Counted from the stretch's first letter, positions 14,615-23,135 are shown. The stretch: DNA of 64,000 nucleotides from Dyella subtropica (GCF_026283965.1 NZ_JAPDPD010000009.1:62001-126000); one strand, 5' to 3'. Numbers and translations are program-made. The notes: generated by a model not told the origin, from the letters alone.

Positions 14615-15786
14615 CACAGAGCCTCCGTGGGAATCAGTCGAAAGCCTGCCGCCGTATTCCAGGCGACGAAGGCGCGGCCCTGCCACAGCAACAGTTGTGG
14701 CGACGCGACCGCCCCCGATGTATTGGCAATCTGTCGCGCCTCGTCGAAATGCTCGCCGCCATCCTGCGAGCTACGCACCATCAACTCGTAACCGTGCGCG
14801 CCCACCTGATTCCACACCACCCATACCTGGCGGTCGTTCACGGCGATGTCTGCGTGGCTGGCGCCTGGGCCCGCGATGGCCAGTGCATGTTTTGGAGCGT
14901 GGCCTGGATCAAGCTGGCCGTACCAAAGGGTGGGTTTGTCCTTTGCTTCGTACCACACTGCATGGCGCACGCCGTCGCTGGCGATGGCGAGGCCAGGACC
15001 GTGATGCGGGCAGCCGGCGAGATGCCATTCGCTGAAGGTGGCGCGCTGCGCTTCGTTCGGACGGCCATCCGCGTGAAGTACGGCATAGGCGTGGTCGCGG
15101 ATGTTGTCACCATAGATGGCGCGGAAGAAGGCGCCGATCTCACCTTGCGGCGTGCGTGCCATGGCGATGCGGCAGCATTCGCAACTCTGGTCGGCCAGCT
15201 TCTGCTCCGGCGCAAAGCTGATGCCGGCATCGCTGGAAACGCTGGTATAGATCGCGGCGCCGAGGTAAGGCTTGCCTTTCGCATTCGCTGCTTCGAGGTT
15301 GCGCTTGTCGATCCAGGCCATCGCGATGCGGCCCTGGCCATCCACGGCCATGGCGTCGAAGCGGTGGGTGATTTCCGCGCGGTCGTGATGCACGGTAAGC
15401 GGCGCGGAAAAGTGTGCGCCGCCATCGGTCGAGCGAGCGAAGCGTACGAAGCCGGTCCACGGTTTGGCGCGCGGCTGCGACCAGCTTACGTACAGCTCAC
15501 CCTGCTTGCCGAAGGCGATCTTTGGACGATTCTCGCCTTCGGCATAGATGGGTTCGGCGGTGGCGTTGACCATCACAGGTGCGCTTAGCGTGCGACCGAA
15601 GTCATCCGAATGACGCAGCCTCACGTGCCCGTCTGCGGCATCGACCAGCCATAGCCGCCCCTTGCCATCGATGGCGGCGCTGGCACCCAGCTCAGGGGCC
15701 TTGGACTTGGTCATGCCTTCGTGTCCTTCGTGAGCCAGCAGGGCGGGGGCGATCAGGCTGAGCAGGATGGCAATGAATTTGCGCAT
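14614..15786 (-). CDS. Exported BNR/sialidase-like beta-propeller protein
   Basis: The 390-residue protein has a signal peptide (MRKFIAILLSLIAPALLA), then a His/Met-rich start HEGHEGM. Several Asp-box-like repeats follow (HSDDFGRTLS, RSTDGGAHFS, VSSDAGISFA, RSSQDGGEHF), which mark a sialidase-type propeller. A CECC cluster sits at 202-205. No sialidase Arg triad was traced, so glycosidase activity is not assigned. The His/Met/Cys-rich patches and the pairing with a TonB receptor and a thioredoxin-like protein suggest handling of a metal or metal complex (inference). ATG 15786 is chosen over the upstream start because it gives a clean signal peptide. Confidence 0.72.
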   Translation of the reverse strand: MRKFIAILLSLIAPALLAHEGHEGMTKSKAPELGASAAIDGKGRLWLVDAADGHVRLRHSDDFGRTLSAPVMVNATAEPIYAEGENRPKIAFGKQGELYVSWSQPRAKPWTGFVRFARSTDGGAHFSAPLTVHHDRAEITHRFDAMAVDGQGRIAMAWIDKRNLEAANAKGKPYLGAAIYTSVSSDAGISFAPEQKLADQSCECCRIAMARTPQGEIGAFFRAIYGDNIRDHAYAVLHADGRPNEAQRATFSEWHLAGCPHHGPGLAIASDGVRHAVWYEAKDKPTLWYGQLDPGHAPKHALAIAGPGASHADIAVNDRQVWVVWNQVGAHGYELMVRSSQDGGEHFDEARQIANTSGAVASPQLLLWQGRAFVAWNTAAGFRLIPTEAL

Positions 15787-15806
15787 GGCATGGTCCGTGA
15801 GTGATG

Positions 15807-18074
15807 TCAGTAGTCCCAGCGCACTTCGCCGAACCAGGTGCGGCCGGCGTAAGGATGGTAGGCCCAGTAGTGCTCGTTGGTGAGATTGTCGACGCCTATG
15901 GAGGCCGTCCATTGCGGTGCAAACTTCCAACGCAGCTTGGCGTCGGCCACGGTGAAGCGGCTCACGGCGCCGTAGGTGTTCACGAAGTCGCTGTTATCCA
16001 GCGTGCCGTACTGGCGGCCGGAATGACGAACCGCGAGCGAGGCATTCCAGTTCGGCGTGAAGCGGTAGTCGGCGACCAGCGTGGCGCGCGCCTTTGGGAT
16101 ACGTGGGAACCACCTGCCATTGGCCAGCGGGTATTGGCGGTTGCTGAGGGTCTTGGCGTTGTTGAAGGCCACGCTGGCTTGAAGGTTGAGACCTTGTGTC
16201 CAGACATCCGTGAGCGTGATCTCGCCCTCGACACCGCGCATGCGCACCTTCTCCACATTCTGGATATTGGTGACGGTGGGGGTGACGGTGATGTCGGTCT
16301 GCGAGTAGAGCGAATCAGCGATGCGGTCCTGGAATACCGACACGCGCCAGTGGCCGTTGGCCAGATGTCGGATCAACGTCAGATCGGTAGACCAGTCGCG
16401 TTCGGGTCGCAGGTTCGGGTTGTTGTTGACGATGGCGTTGGCGGAGATGCTGCCCTGGAACAGCTCGTTTACCGTGGGATAGCGCACCGCTTTGCCGCTG
16501 GCCAGTCGCAGCTGCCAGTCGTCGGCGAAATCCCAGCTCAGTGCGGCCTTGGGTGAGAAGTCGGTGCGTTGGCGATCGGCATAACGCAAGGTGGTGTTGG
16601 TGTTGGCGCGCAGGCCATCATAGGCGCGCCATTGTTCCCAGCGCCCGCCAAGGGTGAGCGCCCAGGCCGGTGCGAAACTCCACACGTCTTCCAGATACGC
16701 CGCATAAGTGCGCGTGCGTCCGCCGAATGCACTCTGCTGCGAACCGTCTGCATCACCGCGCCAGTCGCTGGCGTTGCGCACGCGCGAATTGAGGACGTAG
16801 CGATCGCCGTGCACGCCGGCATAGAGCATATGCTGATCGCTGATGGGGCCGGAGCTGCGCAAGTCCAGCGTCTCCCAGCCGGAGCCGCCCATGTCGGCCA
16901 CGGTGCCGGGGCCACCTAGGTCAGCAACAGGGGGTGTGAGGCTGGCGGTATGTTGCTGTGAATGTTGGAAATCGTACTTGCTCGCCACCGCAGTCCAGTG
17001 CCAGCCGTTATCGAGGCGGCCGTTGAGCTCGGCACCATAGAGCACATGCGTTTCGCGCATGGAAGTCGGTGCAAGACCGCTGGCCGGCAGCGCCCAGGTT
17101 TGACCGAAGGCGTCGATCACGCCGGTATAGATCGGTTGCCCATGGGCATCGCGGAGCAGGCTGCGAGTGCGATCTTCGGCATGGTTGTGCCACCAGCCGA
17201 GCGTGAACAGCGCGGCGACATGATCGGTGACGTCGACGCCGACTTTCAGCTTGGCCTGGGTCTGCTCGGTGTGCTCGATGGTGTTGGCGCCGTAGATCAG
17301 GCGCGACGTGCCATTAGGGTTGCGATCCAGGGTGGCGCCCTGCACGGGCACAGTGAGATGGGGATCGCCGCCCGCCTTGGCGGTGGCGTACTGCATCGGC
17401 TGGCCGTTGTTGCCCAGCTTGTTGAGCGCGAGCATCCAGCTCCAGCGACCCTGCTTGTTGCCCAGCGTGGCAGCGATGTTGCGGCCGTTGTATCGGCCGC
17501 TGCTGCCGTAGCGGTCGCTGAAGTCCTGGCTCATGAATTGCGCGCTGGCACTGGCGATGAATGTCTCCGGCAGACGCGTATGGATCAACACCGTGTTGCC
17601 CATCGAGTTGCCCGGATACAGTGCGGAATAGGGGCCGTAGAGCACGTCGACGGCGCCGATCTCTTCCGGTGCCACCATGCCCCAGCGTGGCGCGCCGTCC
17701 CAGCCATTGGTCATCAAGTTGGAGAGCAGCAGGCCATCGGCGTAGACCAGGCTGCGCGCGCTTTGCAGCGTGCCGGCGTTGCGACCGCTGATGACGGCGT
17801 TGGGATCGCCGATGTAGCGCTTGCGCACCTGGATATTGGGTGCGTACTTCAGCGCATCCGAGCTGTCGGTGATGTTGTGTTTCTGCAGTTGCTCGCGCGT
17901 GACGTGTATTTGCACGGCCGGTGTTTCCGTCACGTGCGTGTCGCTGGCATGGACCTGCACCGCGTCCAGCGTGGTCGATTGTTGCGGGTCAGCGGCGAAA
18001 GCGGGAGTGGCGAAGCTGCTGGCGATGGCGAGCGCCAGCATGCATGGGCGGTGCGGAGAGCTGTTCAAAGGCAT
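15807..18074 (-). CDS. TonB-dependent outer-membrane receptor
   Basis: The 755-residue receptor has a signal peptide (MPLNSSPHRPCMLALAIASS, ending near ATPAFA) and a plug domain at about 35-160. The plug contains a periplasmic TonB-box region and GRNAGTLQSARSLVYADG, VDVLYGPYSALYPGNS. A barrel follows and ends in the aromatic FGEVRWDY. It imports a substrate across the outer membrane with energy from TonB. ATG 18074 is preferred; the frame extends only six codons further, to TTG 18092. BNR-repeat and thioredoxin-like genes follow at 20 bases and by overlap. The ligand is unknown; a metal complex is a guess from the neighbours. RegA is encoded 93 bases upstream. Confidence 0.93.
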   Translation of the reverse strand: MPLNSSPHRPCMLALAIASSFATPAFAADPQQSTTLDAVQVHASDTHVTETPAVQIHVTREQLQKHNITDSSDALKYAPNIQVRKRYIGDPNAVISGRNAGTLQSARSLVYADGLLLSNLMTNGWDGAPRWGMVAPEEIGAVDVLYGPYSALYPGNSMGNTVLIHTRLPETFIASASAQFMSQDFSDRYGSSGRYNGRNIAATLGNKQGRWSWMLALNKLGNNGQPMQYATAKAGGDPHLTVPVQGATLDRNPNGTSRLIYGANTIEHTEQTQAKLKVGVDVTDHVAALFTLGWWHNHAEDRTRSLLRDAHGQPIYTGVIDAFGQTWALPASGLAPTSMRETHVLYGAELNGRLDNGWHWTAVASKYDFQHSQQHTASLTPPVADLGGPGTVADMGGSGWETLDLRSSGPISDQHMLYAGVHGDRYVLNSRVRNASDWRGDADGSQQSAFGGRTRTYAAYLEDVWSFAPAWALTLGGRWEQWRAYDGLRANTNTTLRYADRQRTDFSPKAALSWDFADDWQLRLASGKAVRYPTVNELFQGSISANAIVNNNPNLRPERDWSTDLTLIRHLANGHWRVSVFQDRIADSLYSQTDITVTPTVTNIQNVEKVRMRGVEGEITLTDVWTQGLNLQASVAFNNAKTLSNRQYPLANGRWFPRIPKARATLVADYRFTPNWNASLAVRHSGRQYGTLDNSDFVNTYGAVSRFTVADAKLRWKFAPQWTASIGVDNLTNEHYWAYHPYAGRTWFGEVRWDY

Positions 18075-18167
18075 ACCCTGGACCGTGGTCAAGGGTTGGC
18101 AGGATAGCGGCGTCCCCGCAGCGGAAAAGATGGCGCGTTGTCGCAGCGAGAGCGCGACTGTCGCGCA

Positions 18168-18740
18168 TCAGTCTTCGCTGTCGGGCCTCTCGCGTACCGG
18201 GTGCTTGCTCAGCTTGCGCTGCAGGGTGCGGCGATGCATGCCGAGTCGGCGGGCGGTCTCGGAGATGTTGCCATCGCACTCGGTGAGCACGCGCTGGATG
18301 TGTTCCCACTCCAGGCGGCGCAAAGCCAGTGGTGCTTCCGGGGCATCCAGCACATCATCGTCACCAGCGGCGCTGTCGCCATCGAGCAAAGCACGCACGA
18401 CGGCATCCGCATCCACCGGCTTGGCGAGGTAATCGTGTGCGCCGCGCTTGATCGCTTCCACGGCGGTGGCGATCGAGGCGTAGCCAGTGAGCAAGAGCAC
18501 ACGCATGTCGGGAACGAGCGACTGCAATTCGGGAATAAGCCGCAGACCGTTTTCATCGCCCAGCTTCAAATCCAGCACGCAGTAGCGTGGGTGATGGCGG
18601 CGGGTGAGCGCACGCGCCTCGTCGGCGTTGCTGGCGGTGATCACTTCGAAACCGCGTGAGCTCAGTGCGCGCGCCAGGACGCGGGCGAAGGTGGCGTCGT
18701 CGTCGACGATGAGCAAGGGTTGGGCGGGCTGATCGGTCAT
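18168..18740 (-). CDS. regA: RegA/ActR/PrrA-family response regulator
   Basis: The 190-residue protein has a receiver domain (IVDDD at 11-15, phospho-Asp57 in VLDLKLGDENG, Lys107 in LAKPVD), an acidic linker, and a Fis-type helix-turn-helix at the C-terminus (GNISETARRLGMHRRTLQRK, about 157-176). This layout and length match RegA/ActR/PrrA/RoxR redox regulators. It is encoded 130 bases after the RegB-like kinase on the same strand. ATG 18740 starts the conserved domain directly. Known targets in relatives include respiration and energy metabolism genes. The TonB receptor operon immediately downstream is a possible local target (inference). Confidence 0.92.
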   Translation of the reverse strand: MTDQPAQPLLIVDDDATFARVLARALSSRGFEVITASNADEARALTRRHHPRYCVLDLKLGDENGLRLIPELQSLVPDMRVLLLTGYASIATAVEAIKRGAHDYLAKPVDADAVVRALLDGDSAAGDDDVLDAPEAPLALRRLEWEHIQRVLTECDGNISETARRLGMHRRTLQRKLSKHPVRERPDSED

Positions 18741-18830
18741 TGAAGCGGCTCCACGTGATGCTTGGCGCCTATTGTCACCGGATACGTGATCAGGGGCGAG
18801 CATTCGTGCTCACCGCTGCACAGGGGCGAC

Positions 18831-18866
18831 GATCAAGAGCGGTAGCGGGACCCGCCTCTCTTGATC
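18831..18866 (-). other. Hairpin between regB and regA
   Basis: GATCAAGAG at 18831-18839 pairs with CTCTTGATC at 18858-18866, with CGGG/CCCG bases inside that can extend the stem. It lies directly after the regB stop. There is no T-tract on the minus strand, so it looks like an RNA-processing or stabilising stem that could set a different dose of kinase and regulator. Confidence 0.55.
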
Positions 18867-18870
18867 TTGC

Positions 18871-20157
18871 TCAGCTCTCGGCTTTTGCGCCTATCACAGC
18901 CAACGGCAGGCGCAGGCGCATCTCTGCGCCGTCTACGGTGTTGCTTGCGGTGAGTTCGCCGTTGAGGCGTTCGGCGGTGGCTTCGGCCAGGGCCAGGCCG
19001 ATGCCTAGGCCGGTTTGTTTGTGGGATTGGCCGAGCATGGCGAGTTCGCCGGTGGCGATGAAGCCGGGGCCGTGATCGCGCACGACCAGTTCCAGCCATC
19101 CGCCGTCGCGGTGCGCGGTGAGGGCCACCGCTTGGGAGTGGTTTTGCGCGGAGGCATCAACGGCGTTGTTGAGCAGGTTGAGCAAGGCATGTCGCAAGCC
19201 GGGCGGCGTACGTAGCATGGTGCGTGCGGCGTCTTCGTCGAGTTGCAGTTCCAGTTCCGCTTCCGGCCGCAGCAGCTGGAAGCGCTCGAGGCAGCCGTGA
19301 ATGAAGTTGGCGAGGCTGAGTTGTTCGGGCTCCTGCGAGAGCTGCGCTTTGCCGAAGGCGACCATTTCGCGAAGGATGGTGCGGCAACGCTCGACCTGAT
19401 CTTCGAGCAGCTGCAGGTCTTCGCGCAGGTTGGCATCACCCGCGTGTTCGCGGCGCAGCTCGGGTAGCAAGGTGCGCATGGTGGACAGTGGTGTGTTCAG
19501 TTCGTGCGCCGCACCGGCCGCTTGGGTGGCGATGGCGAGGATGCCTTCGTCGCGCAGCGCGCGCTCGCGCACACGCTGCACTTCCAATTGCTGCAGCCGC
19601 ACCGAGCGCGCGAGCCGGTTGATGAAGAAGCCGAGCAGCAGGGCGGTGATGACGAAGTTCACACCCATGCCGGCGACGTGCAGTGAAAATCCGCTCGGGG
19701 TGTGTTGGATCATGGGTAGCGGGAGCGGCACGTACCAACGCAGCAGCACCACGTAGGCCACACCTGCGAGGGCGGCCACTTCCAGGATGGCCGGAACCGA
19801 TAGCGCTGCCGCGCTCAGTGCGATCGGCACCAACAGCAAAGTGATGAAGGGATTGCTGGCGCCGCCGGTGAAGTGCAACAGGTAACCAAGCACCAGCGTG
19901 TCGGCGGCGACATGCACGATGGTTTCCCATTCGCGCACCGGCCAGGGCTGACTCAACCGCCAGGCGGCGAACATCGCGAACACGGCGAGCAGGCCGATGC
20001 CGACCAGCAAGGGCAGCAGCGGGATATTCAGTTTCATCCACAGCGCACAAACCAGTACGGCGACGCTTTGTCCTGCGATGGCGCAGATGCGCAGCCAGGC
20101 CAGGGTGCGGGTCAGCGCGGTGGGGCCGATGCGGTATTGCCAGAGGCGGTTGCTCAT
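18871..20157 (-). CDS. regB: RegB/PrrB-family redox sensor histidine kinase
   Basis: The 428-residue protein has about six membrane helices in residues 15-185. The quinone-binding heptapeptide of RegB is GGASNPF at 98-104. An H-box AAHELNTPLSTM follows with His218. Cys258 in VERCRTIL matches the redox-active cysteine of RegB. The kinase domain has N-box NLLNNAVDAS (327-336), DHGPGF (361-366) and GLGIGLAL (383-390). It senses quinone redox state and phosphorylates RegA. All signature elements are intact, so the identification is strong. Confidence 0.95.
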   Translation of the reverse strand: MSNRLWQYRIGPTALTRTLAWLRICAIAGQSVAVLVCALWMKLNIPLLPLLVGIGLLAVFAMFAAWRLSQPWPVREWETIVHVAADTLVLGYLLHFTGGASNPFITLLLVPIALSAAALSVPAILEVAALAGVAYVVLLRWYVPLPLPMIQHTPSGFSLHVAGMGVNFVITALLLGFFINRLARSVRLQQLEVQRVRERALRDEGILAIATQAAGAAHELNTPLSTMRTLLPELRREHAGDANLREDLQLLEDQVERCRTILREMVAFGKAQLSQEPEQLSLANFIHGCLERFQLLRPEAELELQLDEDAARTMLRTPPGLRHALLNLLNNAVDASAQNHSQAVALTAHRDGGWLELVVRDHGPGFIATGELAMLGQSHKQTGLGIGLALAEATAERLNGELTASNTVDGAEMRLRLPLAVIGAKAES

Positions 20158-20386
20158 GGGCGGATTCTACGGCGACTGCCAGCGATGCAAGGCAGGGGGC
20201 TGACGCCTGCGCTATCCGATCTCGGATTTCTGCCGTTGGCATGGCGGGAACGGGCGCCGGTGTGCCAGCGATGCCTGTGGCATCATTACCGGTTGGTTGC
20301 CGGCTTGTTGCGGAATGTTTCGCGCACCCCGGCTGATTCTGGCTCTACGCCGCAGCCTCTGCGGCTCACCGATCACGGACTTCCCT

Positions 20387-20758
20387 ATGGCTGCCAGCGG
20401 CATTCGCGGACCCAAGCAAATCTGGAACGCTTTCAAATGGTCGATGAAGGGCTTGCGTGCCGGTTGGCAGCACGAGGCCTCGTTTCGGCTGGAAGCCTGC
20501 CTCGCGGTGGTGTTGGTGCCGCTGGGTCTGTGGCTGGGCAACGGAGCGCTGGAGAAGATCGCATTGGTGCTGCCGGCCGTATTGGTGCTGTCGGCTGAGC
20601 TGCTGAATTCCGCGGTGGAGGCGGTGGTGGACAAGGTCAGCCCGGAGTTCCACGAGCTGGCCGGTCGCGCCAAGGATATGGGCTCGGCTGCGGTGTTCCT
20701 GCTGCTGGTGATGGTGATGCTGAGCTGGGGTCTGATCCTCGGTCCGCGCTGGCTCTGA
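20387..20758 (+). CDS. dgkA: Diacylglycerol kinase (DgkA)
   Basis: The 123-residue integral membrane protein is close in length to the E. coli enzyme (121). It has an amphipathic start (WNAFKWSMKGLRAGWQHEASFR, with Glu30 equivalent to E. coli Glu28) and three membrane spans. The catalytic region is LVLSAELLNSAVEAVVD, with Glu71 and Glu78 (E. coli Glu69 and Glu76), followed by GRAKDMGSAAV. It phosphorylates diacylglycerol released during envelope-glycan synthesis. ATG 20387 is used because the frame's upstream 30 codons lack family similarity. A REP-like palindrome follows. Confidence 0.96.
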   Translation: MAASGIRGPKQIWNAFKWSMKGLRAGWQHEASFRLEACLAVVLVPLGLWLGNGALEKIALVLPAVLVLSAELLNSAVEAVVDKVSPEFHELAGRAKDMGSAAVFLLLVMVMLSWGLILGPRWL

Positions 20759-20787
20759 AAAGGCGACTCGTTGTAGGCCAGCCCCTT

Positions 20788-20864
20788 GTAGGAGCCCACC
20801 CTGTGGGCGACCTGACAATCAGCGCCCATCCACACGCCTCATCGCGCACAGGGTGCGCTCCTAC
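20788..20864. repeat. REP-like palindrome, copy 3 (degenerate)
   Basis: The left arm GTAGGAGCCCACCCTGTGGG has diverged from the right arm, whose reverse complement keeps the standard GTAGGAGCGCACCCTGTGCG. A loop of about 31 bases separates them. It lies between dgkA and lemA. Confidence 0.8.
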
Positions 20865-20942
20865 CTACGCGAGCTGAACGCCACATTGCGTCGGCTGGGG
20901 AGGGGTGCTGCAATGGCGGCTCCACCGGATCGGAGCACATTC

Positions 20943-21563
20943 ATGAAATTCCTTCGCGTACTCGCGCTGCTGTTGATCGTTGCCGGTCTCTCCGGTTGTG
21001 GTTACAACGCGATGCAGCGCCAGGACGAAGCCGTCAAGGCCGCCTGGTCGGAAGTGATCAACCAGTACCAGCGCCGCGCTGATCTGGTACCCAACCTGGT
21101 CAATACGGTGAAGGGCTACGCGCAGCACGAAGAGAAGGTGCTGACGGAAGTCACCAACGCCCGCGCCAAGGTCGGAACCATGCAGCTGTCGCCGGATGCG
21201 CTGAACGATCCGCAGAAGCTGCAGCAGTTCCAGCAGGCGCAAGGTCAGCTGTCCAGCGCACTGTCGCGCCTGATGGTGGTCAGCGAGAACTATCCGCAGC
21301 TGAAGGCCGACGGCCTGTTCCAGAATCTGCAGGCGCAGCTGGAAGGCACCGAGAACCGCATCACGGTGGCGCGCAATCGCTACGTGCAGTCGGTGCAGGC
21401 ATACAACTCGATGATCCGTACCTTCCCGAACAATCTCACGGCCAAGATCTTCGGTTATCAGGTCAAGCCAAACTTCACGGTGGAGAACGAGAAGGCTATC
21501 TCTACTGCGCCGACCGTCGATTTTGGCGGCAACGCGAGCCCGGCCCCGGCCGCGACGCATTGA
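20943..21563 (+). CDS. lemA: LemA-family lipoprotein
   Basis: The 206-residue protein has a lipobox at the end of its signal (LIVAGLSGC, lipidated Cys19). A helical LemA domain follows: DEAVKAAWSEVINQYQRRAD, LVPNLVNTVKGYAQHEEKVL, later LEGTENRITVARNRY and YNSMIRTFPNN. LemA proteins are membrane-anchored helical bundles of unclear molecular function, often encoded with TPM-domain proteins. Here two TPM genes follow at one-base spacings, so the three form an operon. ATG 20943 gives the lipoprotein signal; the longer frame runs back into the REP-like repeat. Confidence 0.95.
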   Translation: MKFLRVLALLLIVAGLSGCGYNAMQRQDEAVKAAWSEVINQYQRRADLVPNLVNTVKGYAQHEEKVLTEVTNARAKVGTMQLSPDALNDPQKLQQFQQAQGQLSSALSRLMVVSENYPQLKADGLFQNLQAQLEGTENRITVARNRYVQSVQAYNSMIRTFPNNLTAKIFGYQVKPNFTVENEKAISTAPTVDFGGNASPAPAATH

Positions 21564-21564
21564 T

Positions 21565-22461
21565 ATGACCCGGCGCCTGTTGCGGCTGCCGTTCCTCCTG
21601 ATCGCCCTGCTGCTTCTCGCAGCAGGGCCCTCCCTGGCGCATGCGGACGCAGCGCCGCCCAAGCTCAGCCGTCACGTCACCGATCTCACCGGCACGCTGA
21701 CGGCGCAACAGATCGATCAACTGGACGCCCAACTGGTCGCGCTGGAAAAGGGCAAGGGTGCGCAGCTGGTGGTGCTGATGGTGGGCACCACGCAGCCGCA
21801 AGATCTGGAAGGCTATTCGCTGGCCGTGGCCGAGGCCAACAAGGTCGGGCGTAAGGGCACCGATGACGGCTTGTTGTTGCTTATCGCCAAAGACGACCGG
21901 CGTGTGCGCATCGAAGTCGGTTACGGCCTGGAAGGTGCGATTCCCGATGCGGCCACCGCGCGCATCACCCGCGAGTACATCGCTCCCAAGTTTCGCGCCA
22001 ACGATTACTACGGCGGTATCAGCGATGCCGTAGGCGCGTTGACTCAGCTGATCAACGGCGAAGCTTTGCCGCCGCCGGTGGAAGGCGAGCATCGCGAGCG
22101 CAGCGGTCTGGGCTTCCAGGATGTGTTGCTGATTGGCGTGTTTATCGCCTTCATCCTGCGCGGGGTGTTCGGGCGATCCGCCATCTGGCTCCGCACGCCG
22201 CTCGGCGCAGCGATCACCGGTGGCCTACTGTGGCTATTGGCCGCCACTGCGGGAGCCGCAGTGCTGGGTGTGCTGATTGGCGGTGTACTCATGTTGCTGC
22301 CAGCGGGCGCCGGGCGCTCTATTGGCGGCGGCGGTTGGGGTGGCTTCGGTGGCTGGGGCGGTGGCGGCTTCGGCGGTGGTGGTTTGGGGGGCGGTGGTGG
22401 TGGCGGCTTCAGCGGAGGCGGCGGCAGTTTCGGTGGCGGCGGTTCTTCGGGGAGCTGGTGA
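21565..22461 (+). CDS. TPM-domain (YgcG-like) exported membrane protein
   Basis: The 298-residue protein has a signal peptide (MTRRLLRLPFLLIALLLLAA) and a TPM domain at about 30-160 (VTDLTGTLTAQQ, KGAQLVVLMVGTT, IEVGYGLEGAIPDA, ARITREYIAPKF). Two membrane helices lie near 185-250, then a glycine-rich tail (GGGGGGFSGGGGSFGGGGSSG). TPM domains occur with LemA proteins; members of this family have been linked to photosystem repair or phosphatase-like folds, but the bacterial role is open. Gene spacing to lemA is one base, and to the next gene one base. Confidence 0.9.
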   Translation: MTRRLLRLPFLLIALLLLAAGPSLAHADAAPPKLSRHVTDLTGTLTAQQIDQLDAQLVALEKGKGAQLVVLMVGTTQPQDLEGYSLAVAEANKVGRKGTDDGLLLLIAKDDRRVRIEVGYGLEGAIPDAATARITREYIAPKFRANDYYGGISDAVGALTQLINGEALPPPVEGEHRERSGLGFQDVLLIGVFIAFILRGVFGRSAIWLRTPLGAAITGGLLWLLAATAGAAVLGVLIGGVLMLLPAGAGRSIGGGGWGGFGGWGGGGFGGGGLGGGGGGGFSGGGGSFGGGGSSGSW

Positions 22462-22462
22462 G

Positions 22463-22966
22463 ATGGGACGTGGGCAACGCTTCTTCACCAATGTCTTCCG
22501 CGGCTGGTTTCAGCTGCGCCGCAGTTTTCCGACCTCATTACTCGACGAGATGACGCATGCCATCCGGGAAGGCGAGCGCCTGCACAAGGGTGAGGTCTGC
22601 TTTGCCATCGAATCGCGGCTGGCGCCGCTGGCCGTGTTGGAAGGGTTGGACGCACACCGCCGTGCTGAGCAGGTATTCACCCAATGGCGCGTGTGGGATA
22701 CCGAGCACAACAGCGGTGTGCTGTTCTACGTGCTGATGGCCGAGCGCCGCATTGAGATCGTGGCCGACCGCGGCATCGCTCGCGAGGTAGCTACGGCGGA
22801 ATGGGATGCCATCTGCACACGGATGCGCGACCGCTTTGCACAGGGCGCATGGCGGGAAGGCTGTCTGGAAGGCATCGCCTCCGCCCATGCGTTGCTGACG
22901 CGGCACTTCCCCGGCAACGACAAGGATCAGCCGGACGAGCTTCCGGATCGCCCAGTGTTGCTTTGA
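22463..22966 (+). CDS. Second TPM-domain protein of the lemA operon
   Basis: The 167-residue protein lacks a signal peptide. It has a TPM-like core: MTHAIREGERLHKGEVCFAI, WDTEHNSGVLFYVLMAERRI, IVADRGIA, then a helical end. It is the last gene of the lemA/TPM/TPM operon. LemA systems commonly carry one exported and one shorter TPM protein, and this one is probably cytoplasmic or membrane-peripheral. ATG 22463 starts directly after the previous stop. The function is unknown. Confidence 0.85.
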   Translation: MGRGQRFFTNVFRGWFQLRRSFPTSLLDEMTHAIREGERLHKGEVCFAIESRLAPLAVLEGLDAHRRAEQVFTQWRVWDTEHNSGVLFYVLMAERRIEIVADRGIAREVATAEWDAICTRMRDRFAQGAWREGCLEGIASAHALLTRHFPGNDKDQPDELPDRPVLL

Positions 22967-22974
22967 GGCTCCGT

Positions 22975-23053
22975 GTAGGAGCGCACCCTGTGCGCGATCC
23001 AGCGTATCCGAACGCCGCCTTCGTCGGGTTTCGTGCACAGGGTGCGCTCCTAC
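22975..23053. repeat. REP-like palindrome, copy 4
   Basis: GTAGGAGCGCACCCTGTGCG at the left and its near-complement at the right, with a loop of about 35 bases containing unrelated sequence. It lies between the lemA operon and the convergent TonB receptor gene. Confidence 0.9.
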
Positions 23054-23080
23054 AGGAGACGCTGTGCCTGTTGCGAATGG

Positions 23081-23113
23081 GATAAAAAAATGGCGGGCCA
23101 ATGGCCCGCCACC
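23081..23113 (-). terminator. Rho-independent terminator of the TonB receptor gene
   Basis: TGGCGGGCCA and TGGCCCGCCA form a tight stem. Read on the minus strand it is followed by seven T bases. It lies 25 bases after the receptor stop codon. Confidence 0.92.
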
Positions 23114-23135
23114 TTGTCTTGCATGGTGCGATCGA

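Noticed and set aside
14614-15786. Calling the BNR protein an exo-sialidase
   Set aside because: Asp boxes alone do not prove sialidase activity; the arginine triad and catalytic Tyr/Glu could not be traced.
16962-18107. Plus-strand frame of 381 codons opposite the TonB receptor
   Set aside because: Antisense shadow; the receptor on the minus strand has a signal peptide, plug and barrel end.
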